Shown here: piece by piece, positions 1 to 8,105 of the stretch
Layout: every line of letters starts with the position of its first letter
How positions within the stretch are numbered: position 1 is the stretch's first letter
Source of the DNA: Pseudomonas knackmussii B13
GTDB lineage: Bacteria > Pseudomonadota > Gammaproteobacteria > Pseudomonadales > Pseudomonadaceae
Direction of reading: 5' to 3'
Length of the DNA stretch: 64,000 nucleotides
Assembly: GCF_000689415.1 (NCBI RefSeq)
Contig: NZ_HG322950.1
Span: 186,001 to 250,000 of the forward strand
Made by a program: the position numbers and the translations under genes
The notes under the pieces: generated by a model
The model's input: the letters and a program-made list of their open reading frames with translations, nothing else
What the model was told of the DNA's origin: nothing
Databases searched by the model: none

Positions 1-90
1 GAACAGCGCGACCACATGGGGGTAGCGTTCGAGGAGCGAGAGGACCAGCGCGATCACGCGCTGCACGCGGTTTTTCCAGGCGGCCAGCAT
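1..90 (-). CDS. possible N-terminus of an unrecognised hydrophobic protein, cut by window edge
   Basis: Reading the minus strand from an ATG at 90, thirty codons stay open to the window edge. They give a short basic start followed by a hydrophobic segment (IALVLSLLERYPHVVALF), which would suit a membrane anchor or signal. The frame also stays open for some distance upstream of the ATG, so the start is uncertain. No family can be assigned from 30 residues, and no ribosome binding site of note precedes the ATG. Confidence 0.3.
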   Translation of the reverse strand, partial: MLAAWKNRVQRVIALVLSLLERYPHVVALF

Positions 91-199
91 GACGGGTGCG
101 AAGCAGAAAACGAGAAGGGCGGCGATTGTACCCCTTGCACCGCGCGGCGTGCAGCCGGGGAAGGACGGAGGGTAGGGGCTTTGGGATATCGCGCCGATC

Positions 200-350
200 C
201 ACCCGTAGGGCGCATAACCGCGTTCGCGGTTATGCGCCGAAGATCGGCAGGAAAACGGCGGATAACCCTTTCAGGGTTATTCGCCCTACAGGGGCGGCAT
301 TCGCGTTGGGCGGTTCGCGAGCAAGAACCAGGCGTCCCCCTCGCTCCTAC
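200..350. repeat. two GGCG-ATAACC palindromes plus a broken REP unit
   Basis: Two perfect or near-perfect palindromes lie at about 204-238 and 257-290. Each has an outer GTAGGGCG/CGCCCTAC edge and an inner ATAACC/GGTTAT core. They are followed at 313-350 by sequence starting like the common REP (GGTTCGCGAGCAAG) and ending like it (CGCTCCTACG), but with about 16 unrelated bases in between. The same palindrome type recurs near 9.2, 14.5, 36.3 and 60.8 kb. Nothing coding was seen between 91 and 352. Confidence 0.7.
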
Positions 351-352
351 GT

Positions 353-1267
353 TCAGTCCGGCGCTTTGCCGCCCAGCTCGCCGCGCGCGTACTCGACGAA
401 CAGCTGCGCCGGCTTGGTCAGCTGCGCACGCTTGAGCCAGGCGGCGACCAGGCCGGAGGCGCTGACGTCTTCGGCGATGTTCACCATCACCACCTTCTTG
501 CCGTCGTAGGTGCATTCGGAGTGCGGCCGGGTCACCAGCACCGAGAAGCCGAAACCCTGGCCGACCATGCCGCGCACCATCTCGATGGAGGGCGAGCTGA
601 AGGCGATGTTCGGGGTCAGGCCGAGCTCCTCGAAGATGCTCACGAAGTAGGTCCGGCTGGGCTGCACGTCGAGCAGGATCATCGGCTCCAGCACCAGGTC
701 GCGCAGCGACACCTGGGCCTGCTGGGCGAAGCGGTGGTCGGCCGGGAGCAGCGCGTAGGGGCGTTGCGCCGGCATCAGCGGTTCGGTCTCGATGGTGCCG
801 TCGAGGTCGTGGCGGTAGAGGAAGGCGAGGTCGAAGCGCCCGGCGGTCAGGCCTTGCACCAGCTCCTGCTGCTCGCCGTCGCGGATGCGGATTTCCACGC
901 CCGGATAGCGTTCGCGGAAGCCGGCGATCAGCCGTGGCAGGTACAGCGGCGCCACCGTCTCGAAGCAGCCGAGGTCGATCTGCCCGGCGACCACGTCGTT
1001 GTCGGCCAGGGCGTTCTGCTCGAACTCGTGGGCCATGCGCAGCAGTTCCTGGGCCTTGCGGTAGAAGCGCGCGCCGGCGGGGGTCAGGGACACGCCCTGG
1101 GCGTGGTGGCGAATGAACAGCTGCACGCCGAAGCTCTCTTCCAGGCCCTTGATCGCCGTCGAGATCGACGGCTGGGCGATGTAGAGCTTGCGCGAGGCCT
1201 CGGCCACGCTGCCGCATTCCACGGTGGTCACGAAATACTTCAATTGCCGCAAGGTGTAGGAAGCCAC
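353..1267 (-). CDS. LysR-family transcriptional regulator
   Basis: A 304-residue protein with the standard LysR layout: an N-terminal winged helix-turn-helix (about residues 1-60; LRQLKYFVTTVECGSVAEAS then an AQPSIST recognition helix) and a C-terminal periplasmic-binding-like effector domain ending near residue 300. A GTG start at 1267 is chosen because it places the family's usual YTLRQLKYF beginning at the N-terminus; the frame continues upstream but that extension does not look like LysR. It is divergent from the nitrilase-like gene with 167 bp between, the usual arrangement of a LysR protein and its target. By context it probably controls the amine-catabolism genes at 1.4-9.2 kb. The inducer is unknown. 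Confidence 0.9.
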   Translation of the reverse strand: MASYTLRQLKYFVTTVECGSVAEASRKLYIAQPSISTAIKGLEESFGVQLFIRHHAQGVSLTPAGARFYRKAQELLRMAHEFEQNALADNDVVAGQIDLGCFETVAPLYLPRLIAGFRERYPGVEIRIRDGEQQELVQGLTAGRFDLAFLYRHDLDGTIETEPLMPAQRPYALLPADHRFAQQAQVSLRDLVLEPMILLDVQPSRTYFVSIFEELGLTPNIAFSSPSIEMVRGMVGQGFGFSVLVTRPHSECTYDGKKVVMVNIAEDVSASGLVAAWLKRAQLTKPAQLFVEYARGELGGKAPD

Positions 1268-1434
1268 AGCCAACCTCGGTGTTTCTCGTTGTATCGCGCC
1301 ACGATACCGCTTCGCGCGCGGCGCGAGGCGAGGATTTTCATCGACAGGGACGACATTTTTCATGGCCAGGGCCGCGCCAGGCCGCCGGCATACTCCCTGC
1401 ACATTCCCCGCTCGACAGGACAAGGAGCAGCAGC

Positions 1435-2232
1435 ATGCAACTGGCTATCTGGCAAACCCAAGGCCATCCCGCCGACCCGGCCGCCAACCTGGCAGCGCTC
1501 GAGGCACGGCTGGCCGAAGTGGCGCGTATCGGCGGCGAACTGCTGCTGTGCCCGGAGCTCTGGCTGTGCGGCTACAACGTGGCGGATCAGCTCGCCGACC
1601 TGGCCGAGCCCGCCGATGGCCCCTCGGCGCAACGCATCGCCGAGCTGGCGCGACGGCATGGCGTAGCGGTTTGCTACGGCTACGCCGAGCGGCATCCCGA
1701 AGGCAGCCGGCCTTACCTCAGCGTGCAACTGATCGATGGCGAAGGGCGGCGCCTGGCGAATTACCGCAAGACCCACCTGTTCGCCGCCGAGCAGGAGCTG
1801 TTCAGCCCCGGCGACAGCCTGCCGCCGCCCGTGCGCCTGGGCGCCTGGAACATCGGCCTGCTGCTGGGCGTCGAGCTGGAATACCCCGAGGCGGTGCGCA
1901 GCCTGGTGCTGGGTGGCGTCGATCTGCTTCTGGTGCCGACTGCGTTGACACCCGAGTACGCCGTCGTGGCCCAGTCGGTGGTGCCGGCGCGCGCAGTGGA
2001 AAACCAGATATTCGTCGCCTACTGCGACCGTTGCGGCGAGGAGCGCGGCCTGGAGTTCCTCGGCGGCTCCCGGGCGGTCGGCCCGGACGGCCAGGCCCTG
2101 GCCTTCGCCAACGGAGCCGAGAGCCTGCTTCTGGTGCGCCTCGACCCGGCCCGGCGCGGCAAGCTGGCCGAACGTTTCCCCTATCTGCCGGGCCGCCGTC
2201 CGGCGCTCTACGGCGCGCTGGTCGAGGCCTGA
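1435..2232 (+). CDS. nitrilase/carbon-nitrogen hydrolase family protein lacking the catalytic Cys
   Basis: A 265-residue protein of ordinary length for the nitrilase superfamily, whose members hydrolyse amides or nitriles with a Glu-Lys-Cys triad. Glu41 (in LLLCPELWLCGYN) and Lys112 (in YRKTHLF) are present. The nucleophile segment, usually G-x-x-ICYD-x-x-FPE, reads GLLLGVELEYPE, so Gly145 (codon GGC at 1867-1869) stands where Cys is expected. The frame is intact and the rest is well conserved, so the protein is probably made but is either inactive as an amidase or does something else. An AGGAG lies 7-12 bases before the ATG at 1435. It is divergent from the LysR gene and co-directional with the dehydrogenase and aminotransferase that follow. 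Confidence 0.85.
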   Translation: MQLAIWQTQGHPADPAANLAALEARLAEVARIGGELLLCPELWLCGYNVADQLADLAEPADGPSAQRIAELARRHGVAVCYGYAERHPEGSRPYLSVQLIDGEGRRLANYRKTHLFAAEQELFSPGDSLPPPVRLGAWNIGLLLGVELEYPEAVRSLVLGGVDLLLVPTALTPEYAVVAQSVVPARAVENQIFVAYCDRCGEERGLEFLGGSRAVGPDGQALAFANGAESLLLVRLDPARRGKLAERFPYLPGRRPALYGALVEA

Positions 2233-2390
2233 GGGTGCCGCACTGCAAGCGGGCGGGCGCTCCGTTTCAGGGCGCGTCTGACCAGCTTTTTCATATACCC
2301 CGAAGACAAATTTAATAATTTTCCTGGGCCGGGGCTTGGGCGACCATCTGGACCATCAAGAACAAGAATGCCTGCGAGCAGGAGTGCCCT

Positions 2391-3881
2391 GTGTACCAAC
2401 TCAATGACTGGCAGCAGCGTGCAGCGCGCCAGACCTTCATCGACACCGCCCTGATCGGCGGCCGTCGCGTCGCCGCCGCCGACGGCGCCACCTTTGCCTC
2501 CATCGACCCGGCGACCAATCGCCTGCTGGCCAACGTCGCCGCCTGTGGCTCCGCCGAAGTCGACGCCGCCGTGCGCAGCGCACGCCAGGCCTTCGAGCAT
2601 GGCCCCTGGGCTCGCATGGCGCCGCGCGAGCGCAAGGCCGTGCTGCTCAAGCTTGCCGAGCTGATGATGGTCCATCGCGATGAGCTGGCCCTGCTCGACT
2701 CGCTGAACATGGGCAAGCCGGTGATGGACGCCTGGAACATCGACGTGCCCGGCGCCGCCGGCGTCTTCTCCTGGTACGCCGAAGCCCTCGACAAGATCTA
2801 CGACCAGGTCGCGCCGACCGCACAGAACGCCCTGGCCACCATCACCCGCGCGCCGCTGGGCGTGATCGGTGCCGTGGTGCCGTGGAACTTCCCGCTCGAC
2901 ATGGCCGCCTGGAAACTCGCCCCGGCCCTGGCCGCCGGCAACTCCGTGGTACTCAAGCCCGCTGAGCAGTCGCCGTTCTCCGCCCTGCGCCTGGCCGAGC
3001 TGGCTTTGGAAGCCGGCCTGCCGGAAGGTGTGCTGAACGTCGTGCCGGGCCTCGGCGAGCACGCCGGCAAGGCCCTCGGCCTGCACCCGGAAGTGGACAG
3101 CCTGGTGTTCACCGGCTCCACCGAAGTCGGCAAGTACTTCATGCAGTATTCCGCGCAGTCGAACCTCAAGCAGGTCTGGCTGGAGTGCGGTGGCAAGAGC
3201 CCGAACCTCGTGTTTGCCGATTGCCGCGATCTCGATCTTGCGGCTGAAAAAGCGGCCTTCGGCATTTTCTTCAACCAGGGGGAAGTCTGCTCGGCCAACT
3301 CCCGCCTGCTGGTGGAGCGCTCGATCCACGACGAATTCGTCGAGCGCCTGATCGCCAAGGCCCGCGACTGGGCCCCGGGCGACCCGCTGGACCCGTCCAG
3401 CCGCGCCGGCGCCATCGTCGACGCCAAGCAGACCGCGAGCATCCAGCGCTTCATCGAGGAAACCCGCGCCACCTCCGCGCAACTGGTGTGCGGCGGCCGT
3501 CAGCTGACCTTCAACGGTTCCAGCAACTTCATCGAGCCGACCATCTTCACCAACGTCGACCCGCAGCAGCGCCTGGCCCGTGACGAAGTCTTCGGCCCGG
3601 TGCTGGCGGTGACCGCCTTCGACAGCGAGGAAGAGGCCCTGCGCCTGGCCAACGACAGCCCCTTCGGCCTGGCCGCCTCGGTGTGGAGCGACGACCTGCA
3701 CCGCGCCCACCGTGTCGCCTCGCGCCTGAACGTGGGCACCGTCTCGGTGAACACCGTGGATGCGCTGGACCCGGCGATCCCCTTCGGTGGCGGCAAGCAG
3801 TCCGGTTTCGGCCGCGACCTCTCGCTGCACTCGTTCGACAAGTACACCCAGCTGAAGACCACCTGGTTCCAGCTGCGCTAA
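2391..3881 (+). CDS. NAD(P)-dependent aldehyde dehydrogenase (gamma-aminobutyraldehyde/KauB-PuuC type)
   Basis: A 496-residue protein matching the full length of class 1/2 aldehyde dehydrogenases. Visible signatures are the oxyanion Asn166 in PWNFPLD, the general base Glu265 in LECGGKSPN and the nucleophile Cys300 in NQGEVCSANSR; the NAD-binding stretch around VVLKPAEQSP is also present. The start is GTG at 2391 behind CAGGAG. The closest family in Pseudomonas oxidises aminoaldehydes made by polyamine transaminases, which fits the aminotransferase that follows at 4038. The 158-bp gap to the nitrilase-like gene contains an AT-rich stretch (around 2308-2322) that could carry a promoter. Substrate is inferred from context. 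Confidence 0.9.
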   Translation: MYQLNDWQQRAARQTFIDTALIGGRRVAAADGATFASIDPATNRLLANVAACGSAEVDAAVRSARQAFEHGPWARMAPRERKAVLLKLAELMMVHRDELALLDSLNMGKPVMDAWNIDVPGAAGVFSWYAEALDKIYDQVAPTAQNALATITRAPLGVIGAVVPWNFPLDMAAWKLAPALAAGNSVVLKPAEQSPFSALRLAELALEAGLPEGVLNVVPGLGEHAGKALGLHPEVDSLVFTGSTEVGKYFMQYSAQSNLKQVWLECGGKSPNLVFADCRDLDLAAEKAAFGIFFNQGEVCSANSRLLVERSIHDEFVERLIAKARDWAPGDPLDPSSRAGAIVDAKQTASIQRFIEETRATSAQLVCGGRQLTFNGSSNFIEPTIFTNVDPQQRLARDEVFGPVLAVTAFDSEEEALRLANDSPFGLAASVWSDDLHRAHRVASRLNVGTVSVNTVDALDPAIPFGGGKQSGFGRDLSLHSFDKYTQLKTTWFQLR

Positions 3882-4037
3882 GACACCGAGGTCAGGTCGC
3901 CGGCGCTATGCTCGGCGACTGACCGAACCGCTCGAGACGGCCGGTGAGACTGCCCAGGTAAGTCCGTCGCCCTCGATCCCCTGCAAACCCCTCAGGCCGG
4001 CTGCCGATGCACCGCCGAGGGAACTAGGAGACAGTCG

Positions 4038-5420
4038 ATGACCGACAAGAACATCCCCCAGCGTGCAACCAGTGACTTCCAGGCAGCCGACGCGGCCCAC
4101 CACATCCACGCGTTCCTCGACCAGAAGGCGCTCAACGCCGAAGGCCCGCGTGTGATGGTGCGCGGCGAGGGCCTGTATCTCTGGGACAACGATGGCAACC
4201 GCTACCTCGACGGCATGTCCGGCCTGTGGTGCACCCAGCTCGGCTACGGCCGCAAGGACCTGACTGCCGCGGCCAGCGCGCAGATGGACCAGCTGTCGTA
4301 CTACAACATGTTCTTCCACACCACCCACCCGGCGGTGATCGAGCTGTCCGAGCTGCTCTTCAGCCTGCTGCCGGGCCACTACAGCCACGCGATCTACACC
4401 AACTCCGGCTCCGAATCGAACGAAGTGCTGATCCGCACCGTGCGCCGTTACTGGCAGATCCTCGGCAAGCCGCAGAAGAAGATCATGATCGGCCGCTGGA
4501 ACGGCTACCACGGCTCCACCCTGGCGGCCACCGCGCTGGGCGGCATGAAGTTCATGCACGAAATGGGCGGCATGATCCCCGACATCGCGCACATCGACGA
4601 GCCGTACTGGTTCGCCCACGGCGGCGACCTGACCCCGGCCGAGTTCGGCCTGCGCGCCGCTCGCCAGCTGGAAGAGAAGATCCTCGAGCTGGGCGCCGAG
4701 AACGTCGCCGGCTTCATCGCCGAGCCGTTCCAGGGCGCGGGCGGCATGATCTTCCCGCCGGAAACCTACTGGCCGGAAATCCAGCGCATCTGCCGCAAGT
4801 ACGATGTCCTGCTGTGCGCCGACGAAGTGATCGGCGGCTTCGGCCGTACCGGCGAGTGGATGGCCCACCAGCACTTCGGCTTCGAGCCGGACACCCTGTC
4901 CATCGCCAAGGGCCTGACCAGCGGCTACATCCCCATGGGCGGCCTGGTGCTGAGCAAGCGCATCGCCGAAGTCCTGGTCGAGCAGGGCGGCGTGTTCGCC
5001 CACGGCCTGACCTACTCCGGGCACCCGGTTGCAGCCGCCGTTGCCGTCGCCAACCTCAAGGCGCTGCGCGACGAAGGCATCGTCACCCAGGTGAAGAGCG
5101 AAACCGGCCCGTACCTGCAGCAGTGCCTGCGCGAAGTCTTCGGCAACCACCCGCTGGTCGGCGACGTGCAGGGGGCCGGCCTGGTTGCCGCGCTGCAGTT
5201 CGTCGAGGACAAGGCGACCCGCAAGCGCTTCGACAACGAGAACGACATCGCCTGGCGCTGCCGCACCATCGGCTTCGAGGAAGGCGTGATCATCCGCTCC
5301 ACCCTCGGCCGCATGATCATGGCTCCGGCGCTGGTCGCCGGCCGCGCGGAAATCGACGAGCTGGTCGACAAGACCCGCATCGCCGTGGACCGCACCGCGA
5401 AGGAAATCGGCGTGCTGTAA
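4038..5420 (+). CDS. class III PLP-dependent aminotransferase (SpuC-like, amine:pyruvate type)
   Basis: A 460-residue fold-type I aminotransferase. Asp262 (CADEVIGGFGRTG) should bind the pyridine nitrogen and Lys291 (SIAKGLTSGYIPMGG) should form the Schiff base with pyridoxal phosphate; the GSESNE and NGYHGST segments are phosphate-cup motifs. The family passes an amino group from a terminal amine such as putrescine to pyruvate, producing an aminoaldehyde that the neighbouring dehydrogenase could oxidise. The start has an AGGAG ribosome site. It lies 156 bp after the dehydrogenase on the same strand. It resembles SpuC and its paralogues, but the N-terminal region differs, so the exact amine is not known. 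Confidence 0.9.
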   Translation: MTDKNIPQRATSDFQAADAAHHIHAFLDQKALNAEGPRVMVRGEGLYLWDNDGNRYLDGMSGLWCTQLGYGRKDLTAAASAQMDQLSYYNMFFHTTHPAVIELSELLFSLLPGHYSHAIYTNSGSESNEVLIRTVRRYWQILGKPQKKIMIGRWNGYHGSTLAATALGGMKFMHEMGGMIPDIAHIDEPYWFAHGGDLTPAEFGLRAARQLEEKILELGAENVAGFIAEPFQGAGGMIFPPETYWPEIQRICRKYDVLLCADEVIGGFGRTGEWMAHQHFGFEPDTLSIAKGLTSGYIPMGGLVLSKRIAEVLVEQGGVFAHGLTYSGHPVAAAVAVANLKALRDEGIVTQVKSETGPYLQQCLREVFGNHPLVGDVQGAGLVAALQFVEDKATRKRFDNENDIAWRCRTIGFEEGVIIRSTLGRMIMAPALVAGRAEIDELVDKTRIAVDRTAKEIGVL

Positions 5421-5608
5421 CGCCGCTGTCTGCCGGGTTCCCGCGAACGCGGGAGCCCGGCGACACACTCCGAACAGGGAAGCTCTGAACGAATAACAAC
5501 AGCGCCGCGAGCCCCATGAGGCCCGCGCGATGGAACCGTTTTGCCGCACGTTCGGCAACTGCCCCGTACCTCCACCAACAACGCCTGACCGGCAGTGGGA
5601 GTCGTTCC

Positions 5609-6652
5609 ATGAAATCGTCCTTGCGTTCCACCCTTGCCTGCGCCGTTCTCGCCGCAGTGACCGGCGCCGCCCAGGCGCAACCGCAGAACCTCACCGTCAT
5701 CTCCTTCGGCGGCGCCACCAAGGCCGCGCAGGAGCAGGCCTACTTCAAACCCTTCGACGCCAGCGGCGCCGGCAACGTGGTCGCCGGCGAGTACAACGGC
5801 GAGATGGCCAAGGTGAAAGCCATGGTCGACGTCGGCAAGCCGACCTGGGACGTGGTCGAGGTGGAAAGCCCCGAACTGCTGCGCGGCTGCGACGAGGGCC
5901 TGTTCGAGCGTATCGACCCGGCAGCCATCGGCAACCCGGCCGACTTCGTGCCCGGCACCCTCAGCGAGTGCGGCGTGGCCACCTACGTCTGGTCGATGGT
6001 CATGGCCTACAACAGCGCCAAGCTGGCCAAGGCGCCGGCCTCCTGGGCGGACTTCTGGAACGTCAAGGACTACCCCGGCAAGCGCGGCCTGCGCAAGGGC
6101 GCCAAATACACCCTGGAAGTGGCCCTGCTGGCCGACGGCGTGAAGCAGGAAGACCTCTACAAGGTGCTCTCGACCCCCGCCGGCGTCAGCCGTGCCTTCG
6201 CCAAGCTCGACCAGCTCAAGCCGTACATCCAGTGGTGGGAAGCCGGTGCGCAGCCGCCGCAATGGCTGGCCGCCGGCGACGTGGTGATGAGCGCCGCCTA
6301 CAACGGCCGCATCGCCGCCGCGCAGAAGGAAGGCGTGAAACTGGCCATCGTCTGGCCGGGCAGCCTCTACGACCCGGAATACTGGGCGGTGGTGAAGGGC
6401 ACCCCGAACAAGGCACTGGCCGAGAAATTCATCGCCTTCGCCAGCCAACCGCAAACGCAGAAGGTGTTCTCCGAGAACATCCCTTACGGCCCGGTGCACA
6501 AGGGCACCATGGACCTGCTGCCGGCCGACGTGCAGGCCGCGCTGCCGACCGCCCCGGCCAACCTGAAGGACGCCCGTGCCGTAGACGCCGCCTTCTGGGT
6601 CGACCACGGCGAAGAGCTGGAACTGCGCTTCAACACCTGGGCGGCCCACTAA
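5609..6652 (+). CDS. periplasmic polyamine-type ABC substrate-binding protein
   Basis: A 347-residue exported binding protein of the spermidine/putrescine (PotD/SpuD-like) group. The ATG at 5609 follows GGGAG and starts a clear signal peptide (MKSSLRSTLACAVLAAVTG, cleavage after AQA). The mature part begins NLTVISFGG and carries the usual two-lobe pattern with acidic and aromatic residues. No ABC permease or ATPase lies next to it; the next gene is an NCS1 permease. The protein must therefore work with a transporter elsewhere or act as a sensor. Its position between an amine transaminase and a deacetylase suggests an amine ligand. Confidence 0.85.
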   Translation: MKSSLRSTLACAVLAAVTGAAQAQPQNLTVISFGGATKAAQEQAYFKPFDASGAGNVVAGEYNGEMAKVKAMVDVGKPTWDVVEVESPELLRGCDEGLFERIDPAAIGNPADFVPGTLSECGVATYVWSMVMAYNSAKLAKAPASWADFWNVKDYPGKRGLRKGAKYTLEVALLADGVKQEDLYKVLSTPAGVSRAFAKLDQLKPYIQWWEAGAQPPQWLAAGDVVMSAAYNGRIAAAQKEGVKLAIVWPGSLYDPEYWAVVKGTPNKALAEKFIAFASQPQTQKVFSENIPYGPVHKGTMDLLPADVQAALPTAPANLKDARAVDAAFWVDHGEELELRFNTWAAH

Positions 6653-6713
6653 GCCGCCCGCTTCACCGCGCTGCCCGGTTCACCGGGCAGCGCCCTGCCT
6701 TGCGAGAAAGACA

Positions 6714-8105
6714 ATGACAACGACGCAAAACTCGGCGTCGACGCTGGAGCTGAGCACCATTCAGCCCATCGCCGCGCACGAACGGCATGGTCGCGCCCGC
6801 GATCTCTTCACCATCTGGTTCGGCAGCAACATCATGCTGCTCACCGTGGTCACGGGGGCGCTGGCCGTCACCGTGTTCAAGCTCTCCTTCGTCGCCGCGC
6901 TGCTGGCGCTGGTGCTCGGCAACCTGGTCGGCGGCATCTTCATGGCCCTGCACTCGGCGCAGGGCCCGCAGCTGGGCGTGCCGCAGATGGTGCAGACCCG
7001 CGGCCAGTTCGGCTCCTTCGGCTCGCTGCTGGTGGTCGCCCTGGTGGTGATCATGTACCTGGGCTTCTTCGCCTCGAACCTGGTGCTCGGCGGGCAGACC
7101 CTGAGCGCGCGCTTCCCGGTGGTCAGCACCAACGCCGGCATCCTGCTGGTCGGAGTGGTCAGCGTGATCGCCACCGTCTTCGGCTACCGCCTGATCCACG
7201 GCTACACCCGGCTGATGTCCTGGCTGTCCGGCGGCGTGCTGCTGCTCAGCTTCGTCTGGGTGCTGTTCGTCCACGGCCTGCCGGCGGACTTCATGCAGCG
7301 CAACGGCTTCAACCTGCCGGGCTTCATGGGCGCACTGTCGATCGCCGCGCTCTGGCAACTGGCCTACGCGCCCTACGTTTCCGACTACTCGCGCTACATG
7401 CCGCAGGACACCGGTTCGCGCACCGCCTTCTGGTCCAGCTACTGGGGCTGCTGCCTGGGCTCGATCCTGCCGATGGTGCTGGGCGTGATGGTTGGCCTCG
7501 CGGCGGACGGCGGTGATGTGGTCGCCGGCCTGATCGGCATGACCGGCGGCTTCAGCGCGGTGATGGTGGCGGTGTTCTCCATCGGCATCGCCGCGACCAA
7601 CGCCATGAACCTGTATTGCGGCACTCTCTCGGCGATCACCGTCGGCCAGACCCTGATCCCGAGCTGGAACGCCAAGGCCGGCTGGCGCGCCTTCATCGCC
7701 CTGAGCCTGTTCGGCGGCTCGCTGGCGCTTGCCCTGCTCGGCCAGGACAACTTCATGGCCAACTACACCAACTTCATCCTGCTGCTGCTCTACGTGCTGG
7801 TGCCCTGGAGCGCGATCAACCTGGTCGACTACTACCTGGTCGCCCACGGCAAGTACGACGTGCTGTCGTTCTTCCGTCGCGACGGCGGCATCTACGGCAC
7901 CTTCAACTGGACCGCAGTTAACTGCTACGTACTGGGCATCCTGGTACAGGTGCCGTTCATGTCCACCGAGCTGTACACCGGCGTGGTGGCCAAAGCCATG
8001 AACGGCGCGGACATCTCCTGGATCGTCGGCCTGGGCGTGGTCTCGCCGGTCTACTGGCTGTTCAGCCGCAAGCGCCAACGCGCCCTCGCCGGAGCCCGCG
8101 CATGA
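6714..8105 (+). CDS. NCS1-family cytosine/purine/allantoin-type permease
   Basis: A 463-residue inner-membrane protein with about twelve hydrophobic segments starting near residue 32, and a short basic C-terminus (FSRKRQRALAGARA). The ARDLFTIWFGSN beginning of the first helix is typical of nucleobase:cation symporter-1 proteins, which take up cytosine, purines, hydantoins, allantoin or related N-heterocycles. Its stop overlaps the start of the deacetylase gene by four bases (ATGA), so the two are translationally coupled and the substrate may be an acylated amine or N-heterocycle that the deacetylase opens. The substrate cannot be read from the sequence. Confidence 0.85.
   Translation: MTTTQNSASTLELSTIQPIAAHERHGRARDLFTIWFGSNIMLLTVVTGALAVTVFKLSFVAALLALVLGNLVGGIFMALHSAQGPQLGVPQMVQTRGQFGSFGSLLVVALVVIMYLGFFASNLVLGGQTLSARFPVVSTNAGILLVGVVSVIATVFGYRLIHGYTRLMSWLSGGVLLLSFVWVLFVHGLPADFMQRNGFNLPGFMGALSIAALWQLAYAPYVSDYSRYMPQDTGSRTAFWSSYWGCCLGSILPMVLGVMVGLAADGGDVVAGLIGMTGGFSAVMVAVFSIGIAATNAMNLYCGTLSAITVGQTLIPSWNAKAGWRAFIALSLFGGSLALALLGQDNFMANYTNFILLLLYVLVPWSAINLVDYYLVAHGKYDVLSFFRRDGGIYGTFNWTAVNCYVLGILVQVPFMSTELYTGVVAKAMNGADISWIVGLGVVSPVYWLFSRKRQRALAGARA

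Noticed and set aside
54..1217. 387-codon minus frame overlapping the LysR gene
   Set aside because: Out of frame with the LysR protein, Arg/Pro/Ala-rich, no domain; a typical high-GC shadow.
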